The notes under the pieces: generated by a model
Database searches by the model: none
Told to the model about the DNA's origin: nothing
Seen by the model: the letters and a program-made list of their open reading frames with translations, nothing else
Shown here: piece by piece, positions 44,589-57,200 of the stretch
Layout: every line of letters begins with the position of its first letter
Numbering within the stretch: position 1 is the stretch's first letter
Translations under genes and position numbers: made by a program
Source: Phycomyces blakesleeanus NRRL 1555(-)
Taxonomy: Eukaryota > Mucoromycota > Mucoromycetes > Mucorales > Phycomycetaceae
Length of the DNA: 64,000 nucleotides
Assembly: GCF_001638985.1 (NCBI RefSeq)
Contig: NW_017265137.1
Location: forward strand, 2,808,800 to 2,872,799
Reading direction: 5' to 3'

Positions 44589-44988
44589 TTTGTATTCACG
44601 TTATTTTTGTTTATACCTATGCTTATGCTTATGCTTATGCTAATGCTTATGCTTATACTTATCTTTATCTTTATCTTTATTTTCATGTCTATCATTATGT
44701 TTTTTTTTGTTTTTTTTTCAAAACTTTTAATACTTTTTTTAAAAGATTATCAATATCAATTGTATATATAACAAAATATAATATTTTCTTTTCTTTTTAG
44801 TAATATCAAAATATAAAACCCCCAAAATAATAGCTTCAAGATATATTCTTTGCTAATATTTTATTTTTATTACTACAATACATCTTTATAATAATAAAAT
44901 TTCAAATAAGCTCAAACAAACAGTTTTTTCTTTTTTTTTATAGTATAGTTTTTTTTCTTAATGCAGTCCCATTGGGAATGCTGGTCTA

Positions 44989-45111
44989 CCTCATATTTTA
45001 TTAAAATAAAAGACATATAAGAAGCATAAATAAAAATCTGTATAATCTTGATCTCATTTTCTTTCTTATATTCAAAAACCAACTGTAGAACTATCTCTCA
45101 AAAAGCTTAAA
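44989..45111. other. Spacer, nothing seen
   Basis: Short AT-rich spacer between Helitron 1 and the DDE relic. Confidence 0.5.
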
Positions 45112-46260
45112 ATGTCTGATATAGAAAGACTTTCAATACTGTATATAAAATACAGAAAGGGAAAGAAGTACAGCAATGCTACACACTCAATACATATCTG
45201 TTACTTAATAATTGAAAAGAGTAAAAACTAGTTAAAAGCTCTATAAGAAATGGACAAGAATCTTAACATTCCATACTTCACTGTGAACTTGATACTTAGA
45301 AGATTTAAAAGAACTAGAAGTATGGAGTACAAGTCTCTAGATAGTGATTTGAGACCAATCATTAAAGATTATCACAAACAGCTTATTTTGAATATAATTG
45401 ATAGTAACAATACTATCACACTAGCAGAGCTATAACAAATACTAGTAGATCACTTTCATGACTTAGAGAAAATAAGTATATGTATCTTGTGCAATGACCT
45501 CCAATATATTGAGACTGTTACTCTCAAAAGAGTGACAGCAATTGAAGAGAAGAGAAATGATGAGATGACTCTTAGAAAAAGACACAAGTATATTTTAAGA
45601 TTGCAGCTAGAAGAAATCTTGTACAGCCAGAATTGTATTTTTATCAATGAGGCTGACTTTAATTTTTACTTGATTAAGAGTTATATCAGAGCAAAGACAG
45701 AAAAGTATGCCCTTGCATAACAAAGTTTTTAAAGAGTCAAAAATGTGTAGAGTCTCTTTGCTTTGTTATCCAAGATAGTTAAATCATATTATACAAAGAT
45801 AGTGAAAGATAGAACAACTGGTGAATATTTTTAGCACAAATAGTACTTTACTATATATCTTACATACATGCATATTAGTATGTTTATTACTTTATTAACA
45901 ATAACTTACAGACCTAACCTTCAAATAATTTGTTCAACAGTTGATTGAAAAGTTAGATGTAATTAATGCTGAACCATATCATCTTATTCTGAATAACATA
46001 AGAATCCACTACAATCCTGATATCAGAGAGTCTTTGGATCAAAGAAACATATACAATCTAAAGTTTCTTTCTTCATATTTCTCTTTCTTTCACTCAGTAG
46101 AGTAAAACTTTTCAAAATTAAAATGTTTTGTTAAAAATTATTCTATCAAATGTCAGAAAACACTTGTAGAAAGAATAAAAGATGTAAGCAATACTATAAC
46201 CAAGTAAGATCACAGATTGGATGAGACATGACATCTGATTCTATAGCAAATATATCTATG
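45112..46260 (+). pseudogene. Decayed DDE (IS630/Tc1-like) transposase relic
   Basis: A helical N-terminus (MSDIERLSILYIKYRKG) and HTH-like MDKNLNIPYFTVNLILRRFK come first. NCIFINEADFNFYLIKSYIR follows (the family has FIDEAGFN-like text with Asp), then AEPYHLILNNIRIHYNPDI (family LDN, here NN) and SSYFSFFHSVE, where SPFLNPVE would be expected. At least five stops are seen, and a non-homologous stretch at about 45840-45935 may be an intron. Both visible catalytic Asp positions are Asn. It differs clearly from the 510-residue family, so it is an older, separate lineage. Confidence 0.7.
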
Positions 46261-46429
46261 TAAAGAAAAAACATTAATAAACATTTTTTTAATTTGTATT
46301 CATAGCTATTTCAATACAGTATTTTTGGTAAATTTGATATTGTTAAAATAAACTAGGATTAACTCAGTAAGAGAAAGTCATTGATTCACAAAAAGAGTAA
46401 AAGAGAAATAAAAAACTTTTGAAGAAAAC

Positions 46430-46650
46430 AAAAAATAATATTTTTTCATAATAATATTGGTGATATTTATACTATTTTATAAGACACTGCAGTATCCTAG
46501 ATTCTATATAAAGATTCTTTTCCTGCAGTATATTGCTAAGCAGCACTCCTTCTCTAGTCACTTTTGCTTACTCAATATCTTTTGTCAAAGTGATTGCTTC
46601 TGATTGGAGATAATTAGAACTGAGTACTGATTTCCGTCCACTCCTCACAG
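46430..46650 (-). repeat. LTR-like dispersed repeat, copy 1
   Basis: Similar to 60590-60821. On the minus strand it starts TGTGAGGAGTGG and has TATAAAATAG-like promoter sequence. No target duplication seen. 46261-46429 and 46651-47017 hold nothing else I can support. Confidence 0.45.
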
Positions 46651-47030
46651 TTACTGGTTTAGGGTTCACAACAGTGTATTTCTGACGATTTTTTTTCAGC
46701 TGTCTATAAATTTTTATCTCAAGCTGCGAATATGATATAAAAATCCTGTCCAGTAAACTTGTTTAATATGACTTCTGCATAAATGAAAAAAGAGCAAAAA
46801 AAATATACGTGTGTGCGTTAACATGCGCAACAATTATGGATTACTATTTTACAAAAACAAACTTTATTGTGTGTGCGTCCATATGACAAAACTATTTTAA
46901 TCTAATACTTTATACAACATAATAAAGTGTTTCATGTTTTCTAAACTTCCTATCAACAAGAATTTTTTTATCGAAATCGCGGCTTGTGACAAAAGTTTGG
47001 ACACAACCGCAAAATTAATTAGTCATATTC

Positions 47031-48499
47031 ATGGCTTCCTCCACTACCATACCCGACACGCCTGAACAAGGCACACCACATCAGCATAAATCACCCACCA
47101 AAGCTGGTACACTTTGGTTATGCATCGTTTCTTCTGAATGAGTATTGCTTACTCACAACCACAACCCCTCTCAAAACAATGAAACCAACACCGTCATCAT
47201 GCCTTCGCATGTCTGGTGTAATGGCTGTTCCTCTGGCAGTATCATCTTCGATGTCACTGGCCATAAATTGATTGCTCAAGAAGGGCTCATTGCATTGGTA
47301 CATGGCAAATACCCATCTCGCAGTTGTATTCTCTTCCACAAAAATGGCCCTCATTGCCTTTTTGAGATAAACTTTTTGCCTCAGAACGATATGGACATCC
47401 AAAGAGCATGTCAAACCTGTCTTCACTTCCCTGATGAGAAGGTAACTTTACTTGCCACCTCAGGCCTGGAAACAGGCGCTGTTATCCAGTGTATCAGTCT
47501 CTCTCGCTTGCCCATTTTTGATCTGTCTGACCTGTTGTATGGCCTACAAACTAGTCTTGTGCTGTATGGCTACATTCTCAACGTTGGAATTTGCTGCGAG
47601 CCAAAGTTCCAAACATTTTTAGGTACCGGGTATGCCATTCTGGACACCTGTCCTACTGACTCTGGGGAGGAATATCCTCACATGCCACATAATATTCAGT
47701 GAATGGATACCTCAGATGGTTTCTGGCTACCACGAGCTTCATGCCTATTTGGTGTTGGTATTGTCACATTGACAGTCATGACTGTCAGAACTGCCCTGAA
47801 CGCCCAGCCAACAAATGACAGTGCTGAATATGTAACCAAACTGGGCACGTCAGAGACCAGTGCCCTTGGGCTCAAGCCAAGAACTCGCATCCTTGAAAAG
47901 GATCCCACCTGACAAACAATGCCATACCAGAGGTCGAAATGTCTGAAGCCAGCACACAACATGATTATAACAATCTGCGAACTGCTGAATTTGACATTGA
48001 GAATTCTCATGCTGTCATACAAAAAGCTGCGGCCAAGCAACTCACTACCAAAGAAGCTGTGAACCAAGAGATAGCAGCCAAGGCACTCGACAAACAGATG
48101 GCCACCAAGCAGAAACCTAATGCACTTGTTGCTAACTTTGCTGCCACCCTCTCTGCCAAAGACGACGAAATTGAGGCCTTGAATGCTGCCCTAGCACGTT
48201 CAGCAGAGACCAAGGCCCAGGCCACACAACAAGAATTAGAGGCTACCTGGGCTTCCATTGTTGCACTGTCCTCTTCTCCTGCTAGTGTCACCGGTGCTTC
48301 AACCATCACTCCCCACAACACCTTGATTCTCCCAGACCTCAGCAAACACGCCCAAACTCTTAAAGACCTCCAACTCTATTATAAAACCAAAGCACTGCTT
48401 GGAAAAATTAGGAAAAATATCTCTGCTATCACGAAGACTGATACTGCCACACCCACCAACCCTCCACAGGGTGGTGCTGCAACTCCTGTCCATCAATAA
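47031..48499 (+). pseudogene. LINE 2 ORF1 (gag-like, zinc knuckles, coiled coil)
   Basis: Starts ATGGCTTCCTCCACT at 47031; a TGA at 47139 precedes 185 readable residues (47145-47702, VWCNGCSSGSIIFDV onward). After a frameshift near 47700 another frame gives CWYCHIDSHDCQNC, a perfect C-x2-C-x4-H-x4-C zinc knuckle. A second knuckle ends CNQTGHVRDQC, with two stops around its first Cys. The frame then runs into 47939-48499, an Ala/Gln-rich helical segment (QKAAAKQLTTKEAVNQEI) likely to form a coiled coil. LINE ORF1 proteins of this layout bind RNA. Confidence 0.82.
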
Positions 48500-48501
48500 T
48501 T

Positions 48502-51500
48502 ATGTTGGCCCTTACTCTCAATGTCAGCATTGCAAGTCTAAATTGTAATAGCCTGGCCAAATTATCTGATCCTTCCTACCACTCCAATCTTATTTGCTTC
48601 TTGCGCCAGACCTCTTCTGATATAATTGCTTTACAAGAAACATTTGCCTCCGCCTCACTATCTACTGTTATACATAATTAATTTCGCGCCAGCAGCTCCC
48701 TCTAGACTTATCAATGTGGTTTAGTCACTCTTTCTCCTCTTCTCTCTCTTAAACGTATCCCCATTCCTGAAGACGATCGTGCTTTTCTTGCCAAGATAAC
48801 TCATACGTCTTCTAGTGTTGACCCTTTCTATGTTCTTGTTGTGCATGCACCCGCCTCTCCTGCTGCTCGTCCTGCCTTTTATTCTGATTTACAGTCATTC
48901 ACTATTCTTAATAATTCTACCATCCAGGATCGACTCTTCATCCTGGGCGACTTTAATTTCTCTTTCCTTAATCCCACCTCACTATGCACGGCATCTCTTC
49001 CTTGGCAACATTATCTTGGATCTTACTTTGTCAACTGTCACACCTCTCTCGACTCAACACTGCTCCCTACCTTTAGCCGCAGTTCTTCTACCACTACTAC
49101 AGACTATATATTTGCTCCATACTCTATGTCCTCCTCAATTATCAATTGCAATGTCCAGTTTATCTCTCCTTTGTGGACCGACCATGCTCTGCTTCAGGCT
49201 ACTATTTGTCTAGGCACATCCAACAAAGAGTGTGGATTATGGTGGGCTCACCCTTCTCTCACCTCCAATCCCGCCTTTCTTTCTGCCCTCGATTCTGCTC
49301 TCCCTTGCCTCTTTCCTCTCCTTCCTCCAGATGATTCACAACGCCAGTGGGAAGTCGTCAAAGCTACTATGATTAGGACCACCAAGAAAGTTGGTGGATG
49401 TTATACTACATATCGGATAAAACTGCTCAAATCACTCCAGAGCAAACGGAGTTGGTTTTTGCAGTCAAAACCTATACTACCTGCTTGCCTTCTACTTCTT
49501 CCTAAATATGACCAACAAATTGCAGCAATCCAGCAAGAACTTGTTGACACCGCCTCCCTTCGAGCTGGACTTTGCTGGAGAGAACATGGGAAGACATCTG
49601 CTGGCTATCTCAAGAAAGTCATTGCCATTCATACACAGCAGCAGAATATGCCCCCTCTCGACCATCCTCATACCAACATACTATGCATTACTCCCGACAC
49701 TATGATGACTGCTACTACTGCTTTCTATTCTTCTTTGTTTTCTCCTGATCATATTGACAATTACGTTATGAACCAGCTTCTTTCCTCTATTACACCTTCC
49801 CGCCACATCACTTCTGCACAACAAGACCTTCTTACCACCACCTTCACTTTGGACGACATTCAGCAATGCGTCTCCAGGGCCCCACAACCTAGTAGCCCTG
49901 GCCAAGATGGTTTGCCTTATGTTATTCTAGCTGTACTATTCCAACACCCCCTATATGCCTCTTTAATTACACATGTCTACAATGATGCTCTCATCCATTC
50001 CTTATTTTCTTCTTCTTGGACAGATACTTGTGTGCAGCTTTTGCCAAAGAAAGGTGACTTGTCTCTCCTTCGTAACTGGTGCCCAATTGGCCTCATTAAT
50101 TGTGACATTAAAATTTTTGCCCACCTCCTCAATATCTACATGGCCCCAATTGCCAATACTGTACTTAACCCATATCAAACTGGATTCCTTCCCTCTCAAT
50201 TTATTGCAGATAATGACCTTTTGGTGAAATTGGTTATGGAACAAACCCACAAGACATCTTCTACTGCAATTGGCATCCTTCTTGACCAGGAAAAAGCCTA
50301 TGACTGCATCCATTTTCAATATCTTCAAACAGTCCTCCTCAAATATGGCTTTCCACATTCATTTGTCACTTCTACCACTTCCCTCTTTTTTCAGACTCGA
50401 GTACGCTTTAATATCAATGGTTACATTTCTTCTTCTGTCCTCCAATCCCAAGGTTTATGCCAAGGTGACCCGCTATCTCCTGTTCTTTTCAACTTTGTCC
50501 TCAAACCTTTGCTCCTTCATATATTTGATGATTCTCTTTTTCAAGGCTACACAATTTCCCAATCTGTTCCTTCCACTTCTCTTAAAGTATTAGTCTATGC
50601 TGATGATTTCCTTGCCTTTCTCAAGGATCCTGAAGATTTACACCGCCTCAACAAACATCTTCATACTTATGGCCTAGCATCTAATGCTAAGGTCAATATG
50701 CACAAAACCCATGCCCTCTCTCTGTTCGGATCCACACTACCAGAATGGCAGATCCCTCTCCAATCTGTCAGTATCACCTCGTGGTATGATCGCTCCTCTT
50801 TCTTGCCAGCAATTTACTTAGGCTATCCACTCATCCACACCATCACACAACGCAATGCATTTGGCACAAAACTTCTCAATGATATACACTTGACAACACA
50901 GTTATACTCTCAACGTTACCTTTCAGTTTATGAACGCGCCACAATCATCAACTCTCTCATTATTTCTTGTCTTTGGCACGTCCTTCGTCTTGTTTGGTTT
51001 CCAAAGACCTTCATGAACACTCTACAGTCTATTGTTGGTAAGTTTGTCATGCACTGCATGTTTTCAAGAGTAAAATATGCTACATTATGTCTTCCACGGT
51101 CTGTTGGAGGGCTGGGTCTCATAGATCCGGCTGCCCAACAGTATGCTCTTCAATTTCGATGGCTTCTTCCTCTTCTATTTCCTGCTCGTGCCACACTCTC
51201 TATTCCTGTTTTTTGGCTACGCGCTCATATTTCTATGTATTCTTCTGCTTCCCCTTTCCATTTGCTTGATCATACATTCTTTTTCTTTTTTTCTACCAGT
51301 TGCAAAGGCACTTTTCCTTTCTCTTCTGCACTGTCTTTATTCTTTTCTGCTTATGATAAACTACCTTCCTTAGACATACCTTATTCTCTTTCTTTTGCTA
51401 CATGTTTTTCTCTTCCTCTTAGTGCTATATATCATTCTTTACCACATAACACTTTTTTTTCTAATTCTTGCTTTCATCAACTGTTGGTTTCTGATGCTTT

Positions 51501-52285
51501 CTACTATGATCCTTTACTTCTCTGTTTTTCTCATCTCCCTCTATCTTCTTGAACAACAAGTCCAATCCTCATCAACCAATTTTTCTGCATTGTTGACACA
51601 CACACAGGCCATACACCCCTTCTTTGCCTCTCTTTGCCTTCCACCCTCTCACCCTTCCGCTTCTCATGATGGCTCATATGGCACAGTTGACCCTATGCAC
51701 CTCTCAATATCCTTTACCTCCTTTATAAGACAACTCAAACTTTCTCAACGTTTGTTTTGACTCCTATGCCCCCCTCCTGATCCAAACCCCCACCAATCGG
51801 TCTCACACCTGTCACCTCGCCAATGGAATTTCTTCTGGTCTTTGACCTTGTCCACTTTGACCTGCAACATATGGTTTCGACTTCTACATAACTCTCTTTC
51901 CTCAGCTTCCATCCTTCATGCTATTATCCTCAGCTTTGTCACCTTCCCTGAGTGCTGTCTACGTGGTCACTCTAACCAAACTCCTGAACATTTCCTTGTT
52001 GAGTGTCCTCTCATTTGGCAAGTTTGGTCTATGACTATGCATATGTGGATACCACACTGGTGAGCCCAACCATCCACAATCCTTCATGCCTTTTATGCTC
52101 TCGCCCTCCCTCCCTCCCCTCCTCATATTGACTCATACCATGTTTTGGATGGTGTTCTTGCCGCAGTGTGAAAAGCATACTGGCACACAATTTTTGACGA
52201 TATATCTTTTGTTCCTGCCAATGTAGTTGTTTCTGTGAACAAATCGCTTCAATTTTTCTTTCAGTCTTCCCATCTCCTAGACTAG
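48502..52285 (+). pseudogene. LINE 2 ORF2: endonuclease, reverse transcriptase, zf-RVT-like end
   Basis: ATG at 48502, 2 nt after the ORF1 stop. Endonuclease: LNCNSLAKL, IALQETFA (catalytic Glu present), LGDFNFSF and WTDHALL. Two stops lie near 48680 and 48705. From 48841 to 51552 there are 903 clean codons. Reverse transcriptase motifs are QLLPKKGDLSLLRNWCPIGL, LLDQEKAYDCIH, QGLCQGDPLSP and VLVYADDFLAF. After a stop at 51550 and a frameshift before 51842, NIWFRLLHNSL and CCLRGHSNQTPEHFLVECP form the zinc-binding tail. Three further stops precede the end at 52285. The catalytic core is well preserved, so inactivation looks recent. Confidence 0.92.
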
Positions 52286-52546
52286 GTCTCTCACTCTTGT
52301 GCTCCATCTACTTTCTACTTTATTCTGTAATATTTCTTCTTTTTGTTCTTTTTCTTCTGTTAATTTTGTTTTTCTCTTCTCTGTAATTTTATCATTTCCT
52401 ACTACATAGTTCCCACACTTTTTATCTTCATCAATCTCTCTCCAGGCATCTACCTCTCCTTCTTTAGGAAGTATGACCTGTTTTTGGGCAATTTAATAAT
52501 AAAACTTTGTCTCATACAAAAAACATTAGTCATATTATAATAACTA

Positions 52547-52878
52547 TGTGGAGTTATGTAGGGATATAAGGCTAGTTTAGGCAACTAGGCTTGGGACACA
52601 AAGATTATGAACTTAAGAAAGATAGTCTTTTATTGATAGCAATTGAGCAAGTATTTATACTAAATATAGAGAGATAGAGAAAGTTAGAGATAGGACATGT
52701 TGTGATATATGTAAGCTTATGCATATTACAACAGTACAAGACAGAGACAGAGACAGAGACAAAGACAGAAACAGAAAGATGCAGAGAGGTGATCCATGTA
52801 TTGGGAGATGCAGACAGTCAGAACATCAGAGTACTAGCTATGGCTGGGATATGGGCAGGGTTATCCTTAGACACAACA
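52547..52878 (-). repeat. Solo LTR, third family
   Basis: 332 bp; the minus strand reads TGTTGTGTCTAAGG...AACTCCACA with TATAAATACTTGC and CAATAAAAGAC in LTR order and a (GTCTCT)n stretch. It lies 10 bp from the LINE 2 duplication. No clear 5-bp duplication (AACTA against ATATA), so either degraded or recombined. Confidence 0.6.
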
Positions 52879-53299
52879 ATATAAAATTATTGAAATAGTC
52901 ATAGATGCTTGTCAAAAAATGTTATTAATGCGTTTTTCTATATTGATATATTTTTTATTGAACAAGATATTGTATTTCATTTAGTACTCATAATATTAAT
53001 TGAAAATTTATTGATTCCATCTTTAAATCTTTTTGATAAAGGTTTTCTTATAATCTATACTATTTTTTTAAAATAATTTATATTTTAAAGAGTACTTCTC
53101 AACTAGATTAAGAAAAGAAGAATATTGTAAAAGAAACTTAAGTATATACTTATTTCTGTGTTACAACTCTTCTCATAGATCAGAGTTATAATATATTCTC
53201 ATATTATTTAAAATAGTATAATAAGATTTAGTATTAGTTCTATTTAACTTTTTAACTAACTATTGAATAGTGTTTCTTAAAATTATATATACAAACGAG
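52879..53299. other. AT-rich spacer, no gene seen
   Basis: 420 bp of AT-rich sequence without supportable features between the solo LTR and the Helitron 2 end. Confidence 0.55.
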
Positions 53300-53324
53300 A
53301 TAGACCGGTTGTCCCCATTGGGAC

Positions 53325-53857
53325 TGTTGTGGTGGTTGAAGTTGAAGAAGTTTTTAAGAGGAAAAATTGAAGATTTGAGATTAAGAATGAAGATTTGTGA
53401 GAACTTGTGTAGGTTTTGTTTATTGAGAAAAGATTTGGTATCAAAGTTTGACGAGGTTCCTACACTGAACTACTACTGCTATTTATATTATTCTGGATCG
53501 GGAAAATTATATGACTGGGGTCAGGTAATCGATCCTATCTGAGTCTTAATCAGAGCAATGTGATCTTGGGATAATTAATGTATGATTAATTATATAAATG
53601 TGTGTAGTCCCAATGAAGTATTAACATTGAAAGTAAATGTGTTTATGAGTTATAATTAAAATTATAATAATCTACTGATGTATCCCATATTATGGTGATA
53701 TCATTATATGAAATATAATCACTATTATGCATACTAAACCTGTGTGTTAAATAATAAAGTAATTGGTAGATACCTTTGACTGGAATAGCTGAGGCCTTAT
53801 ATTATTTCCTTCAGACTTATTCTCAATTACAGCAGTAGTCAATACTCATTTACAACA
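53325..53857 (-). repeat. Solo LTR of the left-edge gypsy family, inside Helitron 2
   Basis: 533 bp, near-identical to 1102-1633 and in the same orientation. The flanks are GGGAC (left) and GAAAA (right), so no 5-bp duplication. The left flank is the second arm of the Helitron hairpin. Confidence 0.85.
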
Positions 53858-54264
53858 GAAAATAGTTCAGGAAGCAATAACCATACTATGAAAAGAAAGA
53901 AAAAATTGTTTGTCTGAGTTTATTTGTATTTTGTTATTATAAAGGTTTATTATAGTAATAAAAATAAAATAATAGTAAGGAATATATTTTGAAGCCATAT
54001 TTTTTTGAGGGTTTGTATTTTGATATTTTCAAAAAGGAAAGAAAACATTATACTTTGTCATATACACAATTAGTATTAACAATTTTAAAAAAAGTATTAA
54101 AATATTTGAAAAAAAAATAAAAAAAAACATAAGCATAAGCATAAATATAAGCAGAAATAATGTGAATACAAAAAATACAAAAATAAAAATAAAGCATATA
54201 GATAAAGATTGACATATTTGGATAAAGACATAGGACAGAAAGCATATGATATGAAACGGATTAG

Positions 54265-57200
54265 TTAATTTCTAGAAAGCACTTCATTATAAACAACATT
54301 GTTTATATAGACATTGCTAGTTGTTTCAGTAGAAATACTGTCCATATCAACCATGATTTTTACTGAGTCTGGAGTTTGGACCCTGGAGAGAGCGACATAC
54401 AACTGCCCATGACCAAAGACATGGTCGGGAAGGTACAGACCAACTTTGTCAAGGGTCTGGCCTTGGGACTTGTTGATAGGCATGGCAAAGGCAAGGCGGA
54501 CTGGAAATTGACATCGCTTGAACTCAATGGACATGGTCGATCCAGTTGGGCTCAGCTTGATCCTGGGGATGAGCACCACCTTTCCAGCACTTGATCCAGT
54601 TACAATGGTAGCCTTGATGACATATCTGCCAAAGTCATTGCATATAAGGCAGGTACCATTGCAGAGGCCATTCTTGGGGTCCAGGTTTCTCAGTAGCATA
54701 ATAGGACATCCTTTCTTGAGACATAGAGTATGTGGAGGCAAAGATCCAGGGTTGAGAGTGTTGAGCAGTTCAATTGGGTAGCTCAATTGATTATCTTCAC
54801 TTAGACCTTTGTTGATACTCTTGAACACGGTTTCTTGTCCAGGGAACAGTTCAATAAGGATGTCATTGATCTTCTTAACTTCTGTATTCTTTGGGGTCAA
54901 GATTGCACGGCCCATAAGGAAGCTGGGACTGGTGGCATTGTTAAGAAGATCAGGAAAGATTGCACTGGCCAGGTGATTGAGATTACGGCCATGAAGAAGC
55001 ATGTGTGGTGGGATGAGAAAGACGCCTTCACCACCAGTCGTCCAATGACTGCCATTGCCAACAGTCAAGAGAAGGGCAGCAAATGCATTAAGCTGTGCCA
55101 TTTCCTGGGGATTGGTGGACTTGGCAATGTGCATGTTCCTTGTAAGTCTCATGTGGTGAACAAAGCTCCAGAGACGCGCTTTCTTGATGCACTGGAAAAC
55201 AATCTGGGCTTTGTTTCCTTGTGGAATGACTGGAAACACCTAACGAAAGTCACCACCAAAAGGAACAGACTTGAGCAAGGGGTCAACCAACTTCATGACA
55301 TCTTGAATGGAATGATTGACAGCATTAATAAGATCCTTGCTGACCATGGAGATCTCATCCCAAACAATTAACTCTGTTTTCCTGATCAACTTTGCCACCT
55401 CAGAGTTGACAGGAATGGAACACATAGAGTCAGTGTCGATGTCAAGGGGAATCTTGAACCTGGAATGAGCAGTTTGGCCACCATCCAAAAGCAGAGCTGC
55501 AATTCCACTGGTAGCTACCGCGAGAGCAATCTTGCCTTGTTGACGGACTTTTCTGAGCATGGCATTGAATAAAAAGGTCTTTCCAGTGCCACCTGATCCA
55601 TCAACAAAATACAATCTTGGGGTTGTAGGGCTTGCTTTAACTGCTTCCTTGACAACACGGTATACTGCTAGCTGTTCCTCATTGAATGAGAGCATGTCTG
55701 AATCAGGCAAAGACAAAGCCTTAGTGCAAAAGGCTTCTTGCTCATCAATCAATGTTCTCAATCCACTGGCAGGGATCTGGGCATCCAAGAAGTCTGGCAA
55801 TGAGGTGAGAACAAACCCAGAAAAGGAAGTGAGAAAAAGACCATTGGCTGACATGTGGCTTTCAATGCTCTACAAACATCTGTCATATATGACTTCAGTT
55901 GGCTCAAGAGAGAAGTCATTTTCTGTCTGCCGGAAAGCATGGAGATAGTCCTCAACCATAGAAGAGCAGTAGACCAGCCAGAGAGCAAAGGGATCTGACA
56001 TGTCACAGAAGACCAAGAGGACAGCAAACAGGCAGCGCAATGATAATCGAATCTTATAGCTTACAGCTTCGTCCATACAGTGATTCTATCTGCTGTCATC
56101 CACCAGCAACCCAAGAGCACAGCAAGCATCTTAGTTGGTAGGATACACCTGGCCTCCAACAGTACACAGATGTTCAAAGCTGGTAGCACCAGGGACATTG
56201 TGCAGCAAGATTCTCAGATAGTACCGTTCTGGATCTCTTGGTGAAACGGCATGCACTCTGCCAAGTGTAAGCTTTGCAGACTTGCACTTGGTCCACTTCT
56301 TCAGAGACTTATTCCATACGTGCTTTTCAGGGAAATTCACATACAGAACTTCGTGGGATAGTGTATTTGATGCATTGTAAGTAAACCATCCAGTCAACGT
56401 GGTAGTGGGGTTCCTGTTGGAAATGTTGTCCAAGGAGTCTGATTCATTGTAGTAAATAGGCTGGCATTCCTCAAGATGGATAGTAAGTCTCTGATGAGAT
56501 GTGGATTCTTGGTGAAGCCTAAAGAAAAAAATTCTCCAGCAGGCTTCAGACGCAGAGACATAGCGGGCATTGAGGAATTCTTGGACTTCATTGATGGGCT
56601 CCGGGGGGTGGCTGTGGATCCAGGCTGCACTCTTGTCATAGCACGGTCATGACCCTTATATACATACTTGTAGAGATATTTCACAGAAGCAACAGAGGTA
56701 CAGATCTCGACGTTGATATGTGCATTGTACTTTACACATAAATAGCAGTTGTGAGGAACTACCCATCGATTGTCCAGGATGGTATTGTACCATATGACTG
56801 ATCTTCCATCTTGCCTCTGACGATATAGAGGTACCCAGCACTATCTTCAATTGTACTGTCTCAGATACTCTTGGGATAGTGCTTCTGGCAATGGCCATTC
56901 TTCATGCAATGTGGTAGTGAAGAATTAGCAAGACAGGCTTCCTGTCCACATGGTCCATGCACCATATGGCGGCTTATGATTGCAAATACTTCTGGCTCAA
57001 GATCAGGATCCAGATACTCCACAGAGACGATGGCATCATAATCGTCCACTGTAACTGGCTTGTCTGCCATAGCCAGGATCAAGAGAATGTGGGCATGGGG
57101 GAGACCGCGCTTCTGAAACTCAATGACATAGATGTGGGCTACAACCTTGCCCAAAACATGTTTCTTTGTCAGGTTGTGCATGAGTTTCTGGAGCTTCATG

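Larger units (their letters stand above)
41001..44988 (+). mobile_element. Helitron 1, 3' part (5' part missing)
   Basis: Collinear with Helitron 2 from the middle of the Rep domain (TATGGGCATTGTG) to the 3' terminus. A short hairpin, TCCCATTGGGA, lies near the end (44966-44976) and is followed by GGTCTAC. The 5' half is lost at the CACTA 3 border. It is interrupted by a solo LTR at 44186-44588. The 3' region has a GCTTAT microsatellite at 44620-44660. Confidence 0.78.
47030..52524 (+). mobile_element. LINE 2: non-LTR retrotransposon, full span
   Basis: 5.5 kb between perfect 12-bp duplications ATTAGTCATATT (47018-47029 and 52525-52536). ORF1 starts 1 bp inside the 5' border. ORF2 encodes endonuclease, reverse transcriptase and a zf-RVT-like C-terminus. 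The 3' end has AATAATAAAAC and a short A-rich tail (ATACAAAAAAC). This is a different family from LINE 1. Confidence 0.92.

Noticed and set aside
44620..44660. Regulatory meaning of the GCTTAT repeat
   Set aside because: A simple microsatellite; Helitron 2 has a shorter version at the same place.
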